64,000 nucleotides of DNA from Sisyra terminalis (GCA_958496175.1 OY292280.1:8308001-8372000), one strand, 5' to 3'. Positions 1-12,005 are shown, numbered from the stretch's first letter. The notes: generated by a model from the letters alone, not told the origin. Made by a program: numbers and translations.

Positions 1-985
1 TTTTTGGATTCCAAGAAAATTTAGCTCGTTACGAATTTTCAATACCAAAAGTTATTTACTAAATATTTTTTTTTGATATATTATATAGGGATTCCAATAT
101 CAATCCTGGAATGGTTCTTACAATTTTTAATCAGTGAATCTATAAAAGATATCAGATTTAGTTAAACGGATTTTTGGAAAAAATCAAAAAAATTTTGGAA
201 TTCAAAAAAAATTTAGTTTGAACGAATTTTCAATACCAAAAATTCCTTACCAATTATTACTTATTAAAAACGAGTGATTTTTATTTCATTATATAAGGAT
301 TCTAATAACAATTCTGAAATGGTTCTTACAATTCTTAAACAGTGAATCAATAAATCATATCAAATTAAGTTAAAGAGATTTTTGACGAAAACAAAAACAT
401 CGAATTTTTAACATCAATAATTCTGTGCCAAAATTATATATTAAAAACGAGTGTTTTTTAAATATATAAGGATTCTTATATTATTCCTGGATTGGTTCTT
501 ACAATTTTTAAACAGGGAATTTATAAAACATATCAGGTTTAGTTTTGGATTTTTGGAGAAAATCCAAAAGTTTTTGGATCCCAGGAAAAATTTAGCTTGA
601 TCGAATTTTCCTCCTCGAAAATTTAATACCAAATATAATTTATTGAAAACTGGTGTTTTTTTTAAATACATAAGGGTTCTAATAGCAATCCTGGAATGGT
701 TCTTTCAATTCTTGAGCAATGAATCGAGAAAACTTATCAGATTTAGATAAACGGATTTTTGGAGAAAATCCAAAAATTTTTGAACTTCAAGAAAATTTGA
801 ACTTATCGTACTTTTGACATCAAAAATTCATTACCGAATATTATTTATTAAAAATGTTTTTTTTTCATAAAATATATATAGGGACTTTAATATCAATCCT
901 GGAATGATTCTTTTAATAAATAAAATTCTTAAACAGAATATCAAAAATGCAATGCCATAATTAATTTATTAAAAACGTTTTATTT
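1..985. repeat. Degenerate tandem repeat, ~170-210 bp unit, about five copies
   Basis: The anchor GGAATGGTTCTTACAATT recurs in degenerate form at about 108, 316, 489, 692 and 901. Each copy is followed by a 'cagatttagttaaacggattt'-like stretch and a poly-A-rich segment. The spacing is irregular and the copies are clearly diverged, so this is an old satellite-like block. It continues past the left edge of the window. Open frames inside it are AT-rich and lack any domain. Confidence 0.75.
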
Positions 986-1810
986 GTTAAATGTTTTTTT
1001 CCATATAATTATGAATAATATATAGGGACTCTAATCATGAATTTTTTTTTATTACCAAATTTTTCCAAATACATAGGGAATCAACAGGACTACTTAGTAA
1101 CCTCAAATATAAATCGAAAGAATAAATATTCTTCGAATATTTTTCGATCAAATTTTGGCACAAAATTCATTTTTGGTAATTGTGGCCAATACTAAAAAGT
1201 TTTACTAACCTTTTGCATAGTATCGCCCCTTTGAATTAAAAAAAAACGATTGATATTTTCTTGTTTAGCGAAAAATCTACTGAATGTCAAGGAAACCACT
1301 CAACTATTTCTAAACTTCGCAACAAATTCAAATTGAAAAAGGAATTTTTTAAAAATAATGGAAAGCAAAAATTAGTGTTTCCAACTTTAAATTACCAATC
1401 TTTTGAATAGTATCGCCCCTTTGAATTTGAAAAAAAAATGTTTTTCGTCAAAAAACAACATTCAACTAATGACTATTTATGGATGTGGAAATACTAAAAA
1501 TTTTAAGGGGGCGATATCAGTTTGTTGAGAAACACTATTTTAAATGATTGATGATTTCTTATGCAACTTATACCTTTTACTCGGCCAAATTGATAATTTC
1601 GAGTTTTTGAAAAAAAAAAATGGATGCAAAAGTGGGTCAAAATTAAAAAAATATATTATTAATATAAAGGGTCTCCAAACTAAAAAAGGATAAATTTGAA
1701 ATAAAAAATGTATATAACTACTAAATTTTCTACTAAGTTTTAAAACCTAAAACTAGTACATTGGTAATTTAACAAAAAGTGACCATATTTGTTTGATTTT
1801 TTTTATTTTT
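986..1810. other. AT-rich stretch without gene; one short duplicated segment
   Basis: No coding signal. The 21-bp segment at 1217-1237 (key string TATCGCCCCTTTGAATT) recurs at 1407-1427, 190 bp downstream. A shorter reversed version (GGGGGCGATATC) lies near 1506. This may be a decayed continuation of the ~190-bp repeat on its left. Confidence 0.5.
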
Positions 1811-1967
1811 GTTATTTGCCGTCGCTTTACAACAGTCAAGGTTGTTAGTGACTCTAGGGTTAATAAAAATCCGTAAATTGAGAAATATCAAAAATTTGCT
1901 TGTTACAAAATTCAAATCCAACATCTATCAGCTTTGCAGCGGCAATCAAGACTACTCAGCCACCATT
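1811..1967 (-). repeat. tRNA-derived SINE copy
   Basis: Reverse-oriented member of the SINE family seen throughout the window. Reading 5'->3' on the minus strand, a head with degenerate pol III A and B boxes is followed by a body containing ACGGATTTTTATTAACCCTA and a tail with the GCGAC-GGCAAATAAC motif. The head here is diverged (CTTTGCAGCGG for the usual TTTGGAGCGG). Confidence 0.75.
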
Positions 1968-2121
1968 GTTAAAAAAGTTTAAAAATATTGAAAAATTAAC
2001 CAATGAAAAGTGTATAAAATTAAATACAGTGACAAAAAGGGATTCCAAATTTAGATAAATTCACAACGAAAAAAAAATATAACCGAGTTTTTCTAGAATT
2101 TTTGAAGACGAACAATTAAGT

Positions 2122-2264
2122 ATTGATAACCAAGGTTTTAAGCGACTCTAGGATTAGTAAAAATTTGTAAAAATCGAGAATTAACGAAAATTTGCTGGAT
2201 ACGAGATTCAAAGCTAACACGTACTAGTTTTGAAGCAGCCACCTAAACCACTCGGCCTCTGGTA
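2122..2264 (-). repeat. tRNA-derived SINE copy
   Basis: Minus-strand copy. The head CACTCGGCCTC and the body GCGACTCTAGGATTAGT are recognisable. The tail side is truncated, and the usual GTTATTTACCGTCGC motif is largely missing. Confidence 0.75.
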
Positions 2265-2426
2265 GGTTTATTTGATTTTTGTTTAAAAAATATTAAAGAT
2301 AAATTAACAATGAAAATCTCTTGGCGATTGAAATACATATTTTAGCTAGGTATGTCTGTAGAGCCTCAAATACGTACTTCGATTGCCAAAAAATCTTCAA
2401 TTTTCATCAATCAGTATCTTTTTTAT

Positions 2427-2588
2427 AATTATTTACCGTCGCTTTATAGCTACTAAGTTCTTTAGCAAATCTAGGATAAATAAAAGTTCATAAATCAGAA
2501 AATATCGAAAATTTACTCGATAAATGATTTAAATCAAACACCTACTAGTTTTGGAGCGGCCAACAAGACCACTCGTCCACCAGTTGGC
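2427..2588 (-). repeat. tRNA-derived SINE copy
   Basis: Minus-strand copy running from the tail ATTATTTACCGTCGCTTTAT to the head GACCACTCGTCCACCAG, nearly full length. MITE copy 1 lies only 16 bp beyond the head. Confidence 0.8.
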
Positions 2589-2604
2589 TTCTTTTTCTTT
2601 TTTT

Positions 2605-2826
2605 GGCACAAGTGTACTTTAGCACATCCACAATCTGGCAACGTTACATTTTCAACTTTGTTTTTAATTTAATTCGCGATTGAATCGGTCCATAATGAAA
2701 ATTTAGCCACAAAAGAGAGAATAAAATATTAGAATTAAATCATCAAAAAAATCACGAATTAAATTAAAAACAAAGTCGAAAATGTAACGTTGCCAGATTG
2801 TGGGTGTGCTAAAGTATACTTGAGCC
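2605..2826. mobile_element. Palindromic MITE, copy 1 of 3 (222 bp)
   Basis: The ends are GGCACAAGTGTACTTTAGCA and its inverted counterpart ending in ...ACTTGAGCC. The terminal inverted repeats are about 80 bp long and include TCTGGCAACGTTACATTTTC. The flanks are identical 8-bp direct repeats, CTTTTTTT at 2597-2604 and 2827-2834, although low complexity weakens that evidence. No transposase is present. The central part includes TCCATAATGAAAATTTAGCC, shared with the copies at 34627 and 56262. Confidence 0.9.
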
Positions 2827-3120
2827 CTTTTTTTTTTTTAAAAAGTTGGCTAGTTGGCTTTTTTGATTGATAAAAATATGGAAAAAAATGATTATAACTT
2901 AAAAACAGAAGAAAAATACAGTAAAATAAGTTTCTAAGATTTGGTATCAACTATGGATTAAACTATCGAAATTCAACTGTTTTTTTTTATATATGAGGTC
3001 GTTGATATTGAAAGTATTTAAAATTGGCAAATATTAAAAAAATATTATGATAGTTGACAGTAGAAAAAGCTCAGAAAAACAAATGATTTGAATACATCGT
3101 AACTTTGAATCACAATTTTG

Positions 3121-3960
3121 TTATCCGAAGCTTTTTGAACTTTGCCAATATCTATTTTGATATTCAACCGCAAAAGCTCATTGTTTGAACGGAAGCTTTC
3201 AACGCTTTCGGCTGTTTAAACTTCGAAAGCACACAATGTACGATAAATCCGGTGAACAATACAGAAAACTTTTGCCTGGCCCAAAATACCGTCATTTGTT
3301 TGGAAAACAAAACGCCGCTGTTCTTTTGTTTTTTTCTTATGAGCTTTTTGGTTAATTGCCAAGTTAAGATACGAGTCAAATGTTAATGGAAATCAAGTTT
3401 CACTTACCTGAAATTTGATTTTTTCACTGGCAAATAGTAAACGAAGTGCTGAAGCGTTCCGAATGTCGGCAACCACTTGTTGACAAACTTTTTTCCAACG
3501 GGAAAAGCTTGCGATACCGAAAGCTCTCGTGGCAAACGTCGACTGTGTGTCTGCGTTCCAACGTTCGCTCCAATCAAGTTTGGTGCCAAAGCTCAAGTTG
3601 GTCAAGATGCTTCGGATGTAAGATTACAGAGATTTGCTGCGAATGTTCAAGTTTCGAGCTTTTCGCAGGAGCTTTTATAGAGGAAAAACGAGAGGGAGGT
3701 TACGCCCTCGTTATCACGCGCCGACGTTACATTCGCACAACAACAATAATACGATCATTATCCTTAATATTAACACACTAACACACACACACAACTGTCC
3801 CATTCCCCCACATCCCTCATATCCTACTATTCCAATCACAATGGCTAATAAAAATCCCAGTCCACCTCCGCCATTTTCATTAGCTACCGGTCGCTGCCAT
3901 CCCACATTTAATTAGCGCAAATTTAACAAGCGCAACCACTTGTTGAACACAATGGCAAAA
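3121..3960. other. GC-richer unique island, no recognised gene
   Basis: This stretch stands out from its AT-rich repeat neighbours. It carries AGCTTTC at 3194-3200, GAAAGCTC at 3519-3526 and a CGAGCTTTTCGC string near 3657. A short (CA)n run lies at about 3780-3793 with C-rich tracts after it. Frames of 60-110 codons are open on both strands at once, which suggests higher GC rather than coding. A distal exon or enhancer of a neighbouring gene is possible. Confidence 0.45.
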
Positions 3961-4059
3961 TTGCATCGCTGATAACAATTCTGACATATTTTTACTCAAA
4001 AAAAAAATAAAAAATAAAAATCATATCTTATCAATATGTCAATCAATACGCTTTTAAAG

Positions 4060-4345
4060 CTCATCAATACTTAATCAACACTTTCAACATAAAAGGGGTT
4101 CAATTATCGCTTTGAATGACACCTTTAAATGGAATCAAAATCATTGACATTTTTGTACATTTTTTTACATTTAAGGAAAATCCCTTAACGATTATAATAT
4201 TTCTTACATTCATTACAAACTAAGTTCAAGTTCAAAAATCCTCAAAAAAATATGCTTTTAAAGTTTACTTGACTTAATTTGTGACAAAGCAACCCTTTAT
4301 GACTGGAATTCACAACAATGATAGATACCAAAAATCGTTGGTCAA
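4060..4345. repeat. Degenerate repeat, left part of a block split by a Helitron
   Basis: It resembles the units at 7310-8450. Shared strings include 'caaaaatcctc..aaaatatgctttta' and ATACCAAAAATCG followed by gtcaa. The Helitron at 4346-7309 interrupts it at an A|T dinucleotide; see the downstream portion of the block. Confidence 0.65.
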
Positions 4346-5325
4346 TCTATACTAATATATACAATTCTTACGTACATTTCGATTTTGAACCCAATTTTAA
4401 GATTAATATTTGTTTCAAGAGGCTCTTATTCCAAATTTAACATTTTTAAAATTTTTGTCTGTCTGTGTGTCCTGATTTAACTAAAGAATGGAACAACCGA
4501 ATTTAATGAAATTTCGTAATAAGATACAACACAATTTCCCACACATGTTAGGCTACTTATCATTCTTTAAAAATAATAAGGGAAAGTATTCCCTTGGGAT
4601 GAAATCAAAAATTTTTACTTTAGATAGGCGAGTTATATATCATTGGAAAGGTGATTAAAAGTTAGAAAATAATCTGTAAAATATTTTTAGTTGAACTGAT
4701 AGAAAGCACAGTAAACTTAATTTAAAGTCTAAAAAATTGCCTCTTTGAAAAATAAACGTTTATATATATATAAAACACTTAGTTGATGTTAATAGCGTAA
4801 TAGCGAAGCAACCCTTTATGACTGGATTTCACGACAATGATAGATTCCAAAAATCGTTACTCAATCTATACTAATATGTAAAATTCTTACGTACATTTCG
4901 ATTTTGAACCCAATTTTAAGATAAATATTTGTTTTAAGAGGCCCTTATTCCAAATTTAACATTTTTAAAATATTTGTCTGTCTGTCTGTCTGTGTGTCCC
5001 GATTTAACTAAAGAACGGAACAACCGAATTTTATGACATTTGGTATTAAGATATAACATAATTTCCTACACATGTTAGGCTACTTCTCATTCCTTAAAAA
5101 TAATAAGGGAAGGTATTCTCTAGGGATGAAACCAAAAATTTTTACTTTAGACAGGCGAGTTATATATCATGGGAAAGGTAAATAAAAGTAGAAAATAATC
5201 TGTAAAAATATTTTTCGTTGAATTTTTAGAAAGCACAGTAAATTTAATTGAAAGTCTAAAAATTTGCCTCTTTGAAATATAAACGTTTATATATATAATA
5301 CACATAGTTGATGTTAATAGCGTAA
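4289..5325. repeat. Direct tandem duplication, ~519-525 bp unit, spanning a Helitron 5' junction
   Basis: AAGCAACCCTTTATGACTGG occurs at 4287 and again at 4806. The copies stay alignable to the shared GTTGATGTTAATAGCGTAA ends (about 4800 and 5325). Each copy holds about 57 bp of host repeat, then a Helitron 5' terminus (A|TCTATACTAATAT) and a (GTCT)n run. The duplication therefore arose after the Helitron inserted. Confidence 0.85.
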
Positions 5326-7309
5326 TGGCTAACGTATTTGATATTGATTTTACTAACTAAGTAGACGTGGGTTCGAATCTTACAGTAGTAAACTTTTTTT
5401 TTACAAAATTATTGTAAATAGACCCTTAGAGTTGCTCAATAAGGAAATATTAACGAAAAAAAGTAATAGTAGTAGTAATAATAATAAAAATAAAACTAAA
5501 ATTAAATACGTTTTTAAAACCGTGCATACATAAAATCCTGTATTTATATATCCCCTCTGACTGATAAAATTTTAGTCTTCGATGTATTCCTTATAAGAAG
5601 TAGACATCTGATAAGAATTTTTTTTTAAAATTCCTACCATAAAAGAGTAAAAGGGGTGACTAAGTTTGTATGAGAATAATCAACAATCGAAATTTTTTAC
5701 TAAATAAGTGTAATTAATAAATAAATAATTAATTAATAATAAGTTTCTGTTTTTGTTATATCATTTTAAGAGCAGCATTTTAAATAATGTCATTTTACTT
5801 AATTAGTATGAAAGTTTATGTAGTAGGTACTTATACCAAATACCAAAGAGGCGGTTTTTAATTTTTGTTTTTTTTTTCAACAATCAAACTTTTTAAAATC
5901 TAATTTTTATGAACCAACGATTGTGACCTGAAGGAATTATATTTTCTGCTGAAAAGCATTAAGGGAGTAATTTTTTGTATTAAAGTTCATTATCAATTAA
6001 AATATACAATCTTCCGAACTAACTTTTCTTCGGTATTTAGAACAATTTGAAAATCAATTATTGTTATTGAAAATAAATAACATATTCGAATTTACTTCCA
6101 CTCTTTCCATTTATTTCCAACAATTTTGTATGTACAACGTCCAAATGTGCGAAATCGAATAGCTTTTTAGTCATGATAATAAAAATAAAGGTCATAATTT
6201 TTTTCGTCTTACATTGTATTTTACAATATAAATGCATATTTGTGTCGATGAAATTTGAAAAGTGTTTTTCTTATACGATCCAGATATATAACAAGAAAGG
6301 GTTTTTTGATAATTCCTCCCCTAAAAGAGTGAAAAATGGTGACAAAGTTTGTACGGCATAACGTCTAATAAACAATCGAAATTTTAAATTTCAGTCATAG
6401 TATCTTTATAAACGAATCGTAATTACCCGTTATTATAAAAAAAAGTTGGTTTAATATAGGAAACAGAAACTTTAGGTCTGCTTAAAAATTTTAACTCTAA
6501 TTGATATATCTGAAAATGGTTAAATTAAGTTTATATGTGAGTATTAAGTTTTATGACTTTCACATATTGTAAATCTGAAAATCCGTAATACGTATTCACA
6601 AATAAATACATTAGTGAGCGAATATTGAGTAGCGAGAAATTTGGCGAACTAAAAGAAAATAGTTTAATTATATAATTGAAATTCAGGTATTTTAATAATA
6701 AGTGTATAGATACATAATGGTTATACTTGATTATGGAGAAACTGGGTTTCGTGCAATTGAACAAATTTTAATTTCCCGGTAGTTTTGTACATTGCAGTAG
6801 TGTAATAGTTTTGAGAGAAAGGTTCATTCGGGAGTTGAGACAATGAAATGAGATTTCTACTAATATTCTAAATCTAAAACCTTCACTTCTGTTATTTTGA
6901 CGCGAGTGTTTTGATAACTTTTTACTGTTTTAAGTCATAACTAGGACCGACTTTATTGAACTTGACGATATTTTTTTTTATGTATAGATACTAATTGATT
7001 TATGGATTATTTGGTTCACGGTAGGTATCCCTACCATTGGTATTCACAATTGAACATACTCTTTTTAAATATTTATAAACATTTTTTGGAAATTAATTGA
7101 TAATTACATACAAATATTTTATTGTAAGCAACAGTATATTAAATGTGTCTTTTTAAAGTCGACAAAATAGTGTTTTCAGGTATGATTATGTTTTTCGTAA
7201 AACAAATAAGGAAAATAAAAATTTTCATATACCACGACAAATAGCAAATCTAAATAGAAAATATAATCTACACCTACGTTACGCAGACGAAGTCGCGGGG
7301 ATCAGCTAG
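4865..7309 (+). mobile_element. Non-autonomous Helitron
   Basis: The 5' end is A|TCTATACTAATATG, followed by the TTTGTCTGTCTGTCTG tract usual in insect Helitrons. A duplicated 5' end lies at 4346. The 3' end is a GACGAAGTCG hairpin, then GGGGATCAGCTAG|T, giving the expected CTAG terminus. No Rep/helicase frame is present. From about 5690 to the 3' end it matches the Helitron at 60212-61846. Joining the flanks gives ...GGTCAA|TATATTATAAAAC, which matches the uninterrupted repeat near 8000. Confidence 0.88.
5313..5389 (+). other. tRNA-like segment with pol III A and B boxes inside the Helitron
   Basis: TAGCGTAATGGCTAACG resembles an A box and GTGGGTTCGAATCTTA fits a B box, about 45 bp apart. 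A T-run follows at 5391-5401, which could end pol III transcription. I do not see a clean cloverleaf or acceptor stem, so this looks like a decayed tRNA or captured tRNA-type SINE head rather than a working tRNA gene. Confidence 0.5.
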
Positions 7310-8500
7310 TATATTATAAAACTAAAGGTATTTTTTTTTTAAAATAACAATGTTTCATTTAAATTTTAAAGCGTTTTAGGTAAATTCTACCTCTACAAGA
7401 AACATGTTAAAATCATTGGCACACACATGTGACGTGATCTACATAAAGATATCCAAATTGAACCTGTTGAGTCCCTACCCTTAGGTCAAAAATCCTCTTG
7501 AAAATACGCTTTTATAATAGCAAATTTTTTTTCAATAATCCTTCATTTGGGAAGAAATAACTCTTAATATTTTGGCAAAAGTCTAAGGATAAACTAGAAT
7601 TGAAGAGAATCATGAATACCAAAAATCTTTCACCAAGATTGAAGGTAAAATTGAAGGTAATTTTATTTTAAAAAATAATTATTTAATTTCAATTTTTAAG
7701 CGTTTTAGATAGATTCTACCTCTACAAAAAAAAAACGCGTTAAATTTATATGCCTCAAGTAACGTTATTCATCAGAAGATATCAATAATTCATTTTTTTT
7801 ACATTTTATACTATTTGGTAGGAGTTAAGCCTGTAGGGTCCTTAATTTTAGTTCAAAATTACTCCTAAAATAGCTTTTAAATTGGTTATTTTTTATTTTG
7901 TCTATTTACTTAAAAAGAAATAATTTTCAATTTCAATTCCCAAGTCAAAAGGTTAATTAAGGCTTAGGACAACCTTAAATACCAAAAATCGCCGATCAAT
8001 TTATTATAAAACTAAAGGTTATCTTTCTTTAAATAACTCAACATTTCATTTATATACCTCAGGGATTCAGGAAAACCATTTATACGAAAAGTCGTTGACT
8101 AAAATATTATAAACCTGAAGGTAATTTTCATTTTAAGAATTAATGTTTCATTTTAATTCCAGAGCATTTTAGATAGATTCTATCTCTACAAAAAAAAATA
8201 GTTAAACTCATATACCACACACATTTCACGTGATCCACGTGATCACATCCACCAAAAGATTTCTAATTTTTTTTTTTTTTTTTTGAATCTGAACCCATAG
8301 AATCCCTAGCCTTCGTTCAAAAATTCTCTTAAAAATTGATTTTAAAATGGTTAACTTGTTATTTGTGAATTAGTCCTTAATTTCAATGCCAAAGTCAAGG
8401 GGTAAGCTGTAATTCAGGACAACCATATATACCAACTAAATACTAGATAATATTTACCTAACTTATTTTAAAAATAAATTTGAAAAAAGTCTCAATAATT
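7310..8500. repeat. Degenerate tandem repeat, about three long units (right part of the split block)
   Basis: Units share ATTATAAAACTAAAGG, then TTTCATTT, then GATTCTACCTCTACAA (about 7385, 7714 and 8175), a 'cacacacatgtgacgtgatc'-like stretch and ATACCAAAAATC at the unit end. Spacing varies from about 330 to 460 bp. A further unit lies to the left at 4060-4345, beyond the Helitron. Confidence 0.65.
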
Positions 8501-8559
8501 TTGACGTATCGCCCAGATATGCATTTCGATTACCCAAGAAATTCTTAATAATGGTCATC

Positions 8560-9880
8560 CCTGAAAGCTGAAGGCCCCCCTCCCCATATTAACACTACAA
8601 AAGGAGAATAGCTGGGCATATAAGTTGAGATCCGCGACTACTTTCTCGCTTATCACATAGCAGTTTCGGATCGATCCAATACTACATGACGACCACTGAT
8701 GAAGGTTGTTAGGTAATCGAAATACGTCATCCGTGGTCCTGAATCTTCGTGGATTCAGTAGTACGGAACAGGGAGAATAGGCCAAATCAAAGTTCGTCGC
8801 TTTTCTGGTTTCTCTAGAAACATTTTGTGATAGGAAATAGAAATGGAAACACCCCTCCCCCCGCATAAGAACTTTGCAAAAAGAGAAAGGCTTGACCATA
8901 ATAAATTGAGATAAGCGACTACTTTGTCGCTTATCACATAGCAGTTACGGATCGATCCAATATTACTTGATGACCACTGATGAAGGTTGTTAGGCAATCG
9001 AAATACGTCATCAGTGGTCCTGAATCTTCGTGGATTCATTAGTACGGAACAGGGAAAAAAGGCCAAATCAAAGCTCGTCGCTTTTCTGGTTTCTCTCGAA
9101 AAATTTTGTGATAGGAAATAGAAATGAAAATACTCCTCCCCTCCCTCCACCGGATAAGAACTTTGCAAAAAGAGAAAGGCTTGACCATAATAAATTGAGA
9201 TTCGCGACTACTTTGTCGCTTATCACATAGCAGTTACGGATTGATCTAATAATACTTGATGACCACTGATGAAGGTTGTTAGGCAATCGAAATACGTCAT
9301 CAGTGGTCCTGAATCTTCGTGGATTTAGTAGTACGGAACAGGGAGAATATGCCAAATCCAAGTTCGTCGCTTTTCAGGTTTCTCTCGAAAAATTTTGTGA
9401 TAGGAAATAGAAATGAAAATACTCCTCCCCTCCCTCCACCGGATAAGAACTTTGCAAAAAGAGAAAGGCTTGACCATAATAAATTGAGATTCGCGACTAC
9501 TTTGTCGCTTATCACATAGCAGTTTCGGATCGATCCAATACTACATGACGACCACTGATGAAGGTTGCTAGGCAATCGAAATACGTCATCAGTGGTCCTG
9601 AATCTTCGTGGATTTAGTAGTACGGAACAGGGAGAATATGCCAAATCAAAGCTCGTCGCTTTTCTGGTTTCTCTCGAAAAATTTTGTGATAGGAAATAGA
9701 AATGGAAATACCCCTCTTCCATCCCCCGCATAAGAATTTTGCAAAAAGAGAAAGGCTTGACCATAATAAATTGAGATTCGCGACTACTTTGTCGCTTATC
9801 ACATAGCAGTTACGGATTGATCTAATAATACTTGATGACCACTGATGAAGATTGCTTGGCAATCGAAATACGTATCTGGA
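8560..9880. repeat. 289-bp tandem array, about 4.5 copies
   Basis: The anchor CTTGACCATAATAAATTGAG begins at 8891, 9180, 9469 and 9756, with a diverged first copy at about 8611, so the period is 287-289 bp. Copies are highly similar, so the array is young. Each unit holds GACCACTGATGAAGGTTG and, 30 bp on, the inverted TCATCAGTGGTC. The last unit runs into TTGGCAATCGAAATACGTAT, the core of the dispersed foldback family described here as F1. Minus-strand frames of 82-154 codons follow the array and repeat the same peptide in shifting frames. Confidence 0.92.
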
Positions 9881-11050
9881 GCAATTCCTCTTAATTGTAG
9901 TTAACTTTAGCTAAAATAGCTTAAATAGAGCTAAAATAGGTAGTTTCATCCTATGAAGCTTATAGTTCTGTTTTGTCTAAAAAAAAAAGGTGACTCATTT
10001 AAGAAAATGTTAAAGAAACTAGGATTGATTTTTGGGAGTTGGGGTTGATCTTGGTTTTGTTGCAGTGATATATCATAGTGAAATATTGAGGCGACGACGG
10101 CCGAGCTAAAAGTATTGCGAATGGAGGGTTGTAAATTAGGGGAAACTAGGCCGAGACGGGACGGTTTGGAGTGTGCCGAAGGAAGGGTGGTGGACTGGGA
10201 CACGTGGGGTGACAATTCCAAAAGGCACACGAATCGAATGATTGAGGAGGATTCCAACAGATAAAGCTCGCCACGTAGAACGGAAATCGTGCGCCGTCAT
10301 ATGTGTAGGTTTCAAATCGAGTAGACAGACAAACTGATCACTTTAAGCAATTATTGAAACAGGTGGTGTGAGCTTTTCGCACAGAATACGCAATTAAGCT
10401 TTCACTTAACTCGAAACACACAATAAACAACAATTATGCGACTAATCGAAACGCAGATGGCGTGAAAGCTGAGCTTAAACTTGTCTTTAAAAACAGGCAA
10501 TGGATCGGGACCGTGGAGAGAACGTTTAACGGAATGGGGTGGGGGAACGAAGAGGGTAGGGTGGGTGGGGGTGAGTGTGTGGCGAACGTGGAAAACGTGG
10601 CAAATGAAAAATCTATTTGTTTACATTTTCCATATTGTGCGGTGCAACCTTAATTCCAAGCTTAACCATATCGCGCGTATAATAGCCTAGTCTGAGGCCG
10701 GAGCTTCGTGGAAAATCTACGCGAAACTTTTATAATTACCCGGAAAATGATTAGGGGCGCGTGGAAAAAGCTCATCTATCGGTTTTGTTTCGTTTCCAAT
10801 GTCCTTTCGTGTCGTTATTAATAACATTTTCTCGACGAAAAAGCGCACATCTACGCTCATCCCACTGAGCTTTCGCCGAGCTTTTGCCACTAACGACACG
10901 CTTGTGTAATAGAATAACACAATTTGTCCTTATGCGGCTTTGTCAAAGGTAGAAACATTTTTGACGAGCTTTGAAGGAGTCATTATGACGTTAGTTTTGG
11001 AGGTCAATCGTAATACGAAGCTTTTTACTCGTACTTCAAAGCATGGCCGT
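9881..11050. other. GC-richer unique island, no recognised gene
   Basis: Repeat-poor, with AGCTTTC at 10397-10403 and 10868-10874, GAAAGCT at 10464-10470 and GAGCTTTTCGCAC near 10371. G-rich runs such as GGGGTGGGGGAACG occur around 10535-10575. Open frames up to 103 codons occur on both strands without recognisable domains. A regulatory island or non-coding exon is the best guess. Confidence 0.45.
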
Positions 11051-11665
11051 GCTTAGTGCTGTAATGACAGATGTGACGATTTATTCCCATCTGCAGGAAA
11101 AACGCGCTATAATATCGAAAATATTTACCGAAAAAAAAAAAATGTTTCCACTAAATTCGTTTCAGCTCAATGAACCGTGGAGCATCAAAAGAAAACTTTG
11201 CCAAAGTTACTCGGAAAAAAGGGAAAATTTTCACAAATTTTCTTCTGATTAAACAATTTTTTTTTTGGAAATCTACCTTAAATTTTTAATTAAATTCCTC
11301 ATTAAAACATACATTTTGCGGTTAGTACTCATTTAATTTGTTCATTCAATTAAGCTTTTCAAGATTAAAGCTTTTCTTTACTTAAATGACGTTCAAACTT
11401 TATATAATTTAAATTATAACAATTTCTAAATCTTTATATTAGAATCCTCGATACTCGAGTCTACCAGTGGAAAAACTGGGATACTTATTTTTTAGTACGA
11501 ATTCCCGATCTAGGTCGAACATCCCTCATCCCCGTAAACAATGAACATAACGTGCTAGAGCTTCCACCCCTTATCCTTGCGAAAGTATTTATAATTTCTA
11601 ACATTTCTTGAATTTCTCAAGAAATTGTACTTTTTATTTTTTATCTAATCTTTAATTTTTTTATT
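11051..11665. other. AT-rich stretch, no feature seen
   Basis: Only a 69-codon lysine-rich frame and AT-rich sequence. No repeat, RNA gene or splice-framed exon was recognised. Confidence 0.4.
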
Positions 11666-11825
11666 AGTTACTCACTGTCGCTTTTTAATCACCAAGGTCA
11701 TTAACGGTTCTATGGCTTATAAAAATCCGTAAATTGAAAAGTACGGAAAATTTTCCCGTTACAAAATTGGAATCTAATACCTACAAGTCTTGGAGCGGTC
11801 ACCTTGTCCACTCGCCTACCTATAG
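11666..11825 (-). repeat. tRNA-derived SINE copy
   Basis: Minus-strand copy. The tail is TTAGTTACTCACTGTCGC, the body has AAAAATCCGTAAATTG, and the head is GGAGCGGTCACCTTGTCCAC. Both pol III boxes are eroded. Confidence 0.75.
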
Positions 11826-12005
11826 ACTATTAAATTTGGTCAAAAATTTTTGGAATTTTTAACCTAAAATATTGGTACAATGGGGGAGATTGCCCAGTCG
11901 ATTTGAGAAGTAGTATTGTCTTATATATGAATTGGCTACCTTGTCGTGCGTCCGTGCAGAATGGGCTATGCGCATGCGCTCTGTTATCCCTACTGACGCA
12001 TTCAA

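Noticed and set aside
3393..3915. Cluster of 60-111 codon frames on both strands
   Set aside because: Simultaneous openness on both strands and in several frames suggests composition rather than coding.
8555..9862. Overlapping minus-strand frames of 82-154 codons with repeating FRTTDDVFRLPNNLHQWSS-like peptides
   Set aside because: They are translations of the 289-bp tandem array in successive frames. The unit is not a multiple of three, and there is no domain or independent start.
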